From Clostridiaceae bacterium (GTDB taxonomy: Bacteria; Bacillota; Clostridia; Oscillospirales; Acutalibacteraceae): DNA of 7,266 nt. Made by a program: the position numbers and the translations under genes. The notes below the pieces were generated by a model. The model saw only the letters and a program-made list of their open reading frames with translations. It searched no databases and was not told the origin of the DNA. The stretch is taken from positions 1-7,266 of the forward strand of contig CAJGDQ010000049.1 in NCBI GenBank assembly GCA_904502215.1, given 5' to 3'. Below are positions 6,159 to 7,266 of the stretch, in pieces (within the stretch, counting starts at the first letter, position 1; each line of letters starts with the position of its first letter).

Positions 6159-7214
6159 TTACATCTTTTCTATTTCACTAAGTAATCCCTCAAGCAGCTC
6201 GCTTTCGGGTAATTTGCGGATAATCTCGCCTTTTTTGAAGATAACTCCGCAGTTCTTTCCGCCTGCTATTCCAATATCGGCAGCACCAGCCTCTCCCGGT
6301 CCATTAACAACACAGCCCATAATAGCAACCGTTATATCTTTATCCAAATTCATAAGGCGTTTTTCAGCCTCTTTCGCAATTCCTATCAGGTCGATTTCGG
6401 TTCTTCCGCAGGTGGGACAAGAAACAAGCCTTACCCCGCCCTTTCTCAAATCGATAGCCTTTAAAAGCTTAATACCTGCTTCAACCTCTTTAACGGGGTC
6501 ATCGGTTAAGGAAACTCGAATGGTTGAGCCTATACCTCTAAGCAATAGCCCGCCAATTCCTGCAGCCGATTTTATAACACCCATATCCTCAGTGCCGGCC
6601 TCAGTAACACCTAAATGCAAAGGGTAAGGGCATTTCTCAGCCGCCAACTCATAGGCCTTATACATAGTTTGAGTATCGGATGATTTAAGGGATAAAACTA
6701 TATCATTAAAATCAAATTTTTCAAGCAAGGAAATATGGTAAAGACCGCTTTCAACCATGGCCTCGGGAGTAACAGCGCCATATTTAGCTAAAATATTCTT
6801 TTCAATAGAGCCTGAATTAACCCCAATTCTAATAGGAACCCTAGCCTTTCTACAAGCATCGGCAACCATTTTAACCTTATCATCTGAGCCTATGTTGCCG
6901 GGGTTTATTCTAACCTTATCAACACCCGCCGCAACGCTCTCAAGCGCTAAGCGATAGTCAAAATGGATATCGGCAACAAGCGGAATATTTATATTTTCTT
7001 TTAAAGCCTCAACAGTTTTTATAGCCTCTTTATCAGGAACGGTTACTCTAACAATATCGCAACCCGCATTCTCTAAACGCTTTGCCTGTAAAACATTAGC
7101 TTCTATATCGTGAACCGGGATATTAAGCATTGACTGAACGCTAATTGGTGCGCCGCCGCCTATTTCTAAACTCCCTGCTTTAACCTTAACTGTTTTATCA
7201 TTCGTATAAATCAT
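6159..7214 (-). CDS. ispG: 4-hydroxy-3-methylbut-2-enyl diphosphate synthase (MEP pathway)
   Basis: Cytoplasmic iron-sulfur enzyme (also called GcpE) that reductively converts 2-C-methyl-D-erythritol 2,4-cyclodiphosphate to HMBPP, the penultimate step of isoprenoid precursor synthesis, using electrons from flavodoxin or ferredoxin. The 351 residues fit the short two-domain bacterial form (E. coli about 372). The N-terminal TIM barrel shows SVQSML (25-30), GCDIVRVTVPD (51-61), LVADIHFDYRLAL (79-91), VRINPGNIG (101-109), IRIGVNSGS (128-136) and HLGVTEAGT (200-208). The C-terminal domain carries the [4Fe-4S] ligands: C266 and C269 in SCPTCGRTEIDL, C301 in MGCVVNGPGEA, and the fourth ligand E308. 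There is no plant/chlamydial-type insert. The ATG at 7214 follows AAGGAA with 7 nt spacing. It is followed 14 nt later by polC and preceded 13 nt earlier by a probable rseP end, a clostridial operon order. No key residue is missing. Confidence 0.96.
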   Translation of the reverse strand: MIYTNDKTVKVKAGSLEIGGGAPISVQSMLNIPVHDIEANVLQAKRLENAGCDIVRVTVPDKEAIKTVEALKENINIPLVADIHFDYRLALESVAAGVDKVRINPGNIGSDDKVKMVADACRKARVPIRIGVNSGSIEKNILAKYGAVTPEAMVESGLYHISLLEKFDFNDIVLSLKSSDTQTMYKAYELAAEKCPYPLHLGVTEAGTEDMGVIKSAAGIGGLLLRGIGSTIRVSLTDDPVKEVEAGIKLLKAIDLRKGGVRLVSCPTCGRTEIDLIGIAKEAEKRLMNLDKDITVAIMGCVVNGPGEAGAADIGIAGGKNCGVIFKKGEIIRKLPESELLEGLLSEIEKM

Positions 7215-7221
7215 ATTTTAT

Positions 7222-7227
7222 TTCCTT
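7222..7227 (-). promoter_or_regulatory. Ribosome binding site of ispG
   Basis: AAGGAA on the minus strand begins immediately after the upstream stop codon and lies 7 nt before the ispG ATG. The 13-nt gap has no room for a promoter or terminator, so ispG is read from an upstream promoter outside the window. Confidence 0.8.
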
Positions 7228-7266
7228 TTAAAATATTAAAGTCCAAATATCCTTTGCGGCAACCAA
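7228..7266 (-). CDS. C-terminal end of the upstream operon gene, probably the RseP/RasP site-2 metalloprotease
   Basis: One minus-strand frame reads LVAAKDIWTLIF and then TAA (7230-7228). The ending resembles the last membrane helix of RseP-family proteases, which commonly finish with a (V/A)TxxDI(x)xL-type sequence. rseP commonly lies just upstream of ispG in Clostridia. The tidy 13-nt spacing to ispG, like the 14 nt between ispG and polC, supports this frame over the other two. Only 12 residues are visible, so the identification rests mostly on gene order. Another stop, in a second frame, lies close by and cannot be excluded. Confidence 0.45.
   Translation of the reverse strand: MVAAKDIWTLIF

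Noticed and set aside
6139..6627. 162-residue plus-strand open frame
   Set aside because: It is antisense to ispG, whose conserved Fe-S motifs occupy the same DNA; the low-complexity Ser/Pro-rich translation is typical of a shadow frame.

Overview
The window looks like chromosome from an AT-rich, low-GC Gram-positive bacterium, most likely a gut-type member of the Clostridia. The indicators are a PolC-type replicative polymerase, the MEP isoprenoid pathway, the gene order (probable rseP)-ispG-polC, strong GGAG-type ribosome binding sites, and an AraC-type sugar regulator of clostridial character beside rhaB. The species cannot be named from the sequence.

Layout. Positions 1-423 (minus) hold the N-terminal part of an AraC-family regulator that runs off the left edge. 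A 193-bp divergent intergenic region (424-616) carries a plausible promoter for each side and a pair of direct repeats exactly 21 bp apart, the geometry expected of an AraC-family operator. rhaB (617-2080, plus) is a complete rhamnulokinase gene. The convergent gap 2081-2334 holds a striking non-coding element: eight copies of the heptamer TCGATAT/ATATCGA, four in each orientation, with a small hairpin in every interval. It is followed by a strong bidirectional terminator. polC (2335-6144, minus), ispG (6159-7214, minus) and the last 12 codons of an upstream gene (7228-7266, minus, probably the RseP site-2 protease) form a tight operon with 13-14 nt gaps.

How the genes work together. The left half is a sugar-use module: the AraC-type protein probably senses L-rhamnose or a derivative and controls rhaB, which phosphorylates L-rhamnulose. 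The isomerase, aldolase and transporter are not in the window. The right half is a housekeeping operon that couples membrane proteolysis, isoprenoid precursor synthesis and chromosome replication.

Main surprise. The PolC is complete and in frame but lacks the DEDD proofreading exonuclease domain that normally interrupts its PHP domain. A linker of about 20 residues stands in its place. All nine PHP metal-ligand positions are present, and a normally conserved GHDDPT motif beside the catalytic aspartate reads GHVVPT. The hairpin array downstream of rhaB is the second item most worth following up.
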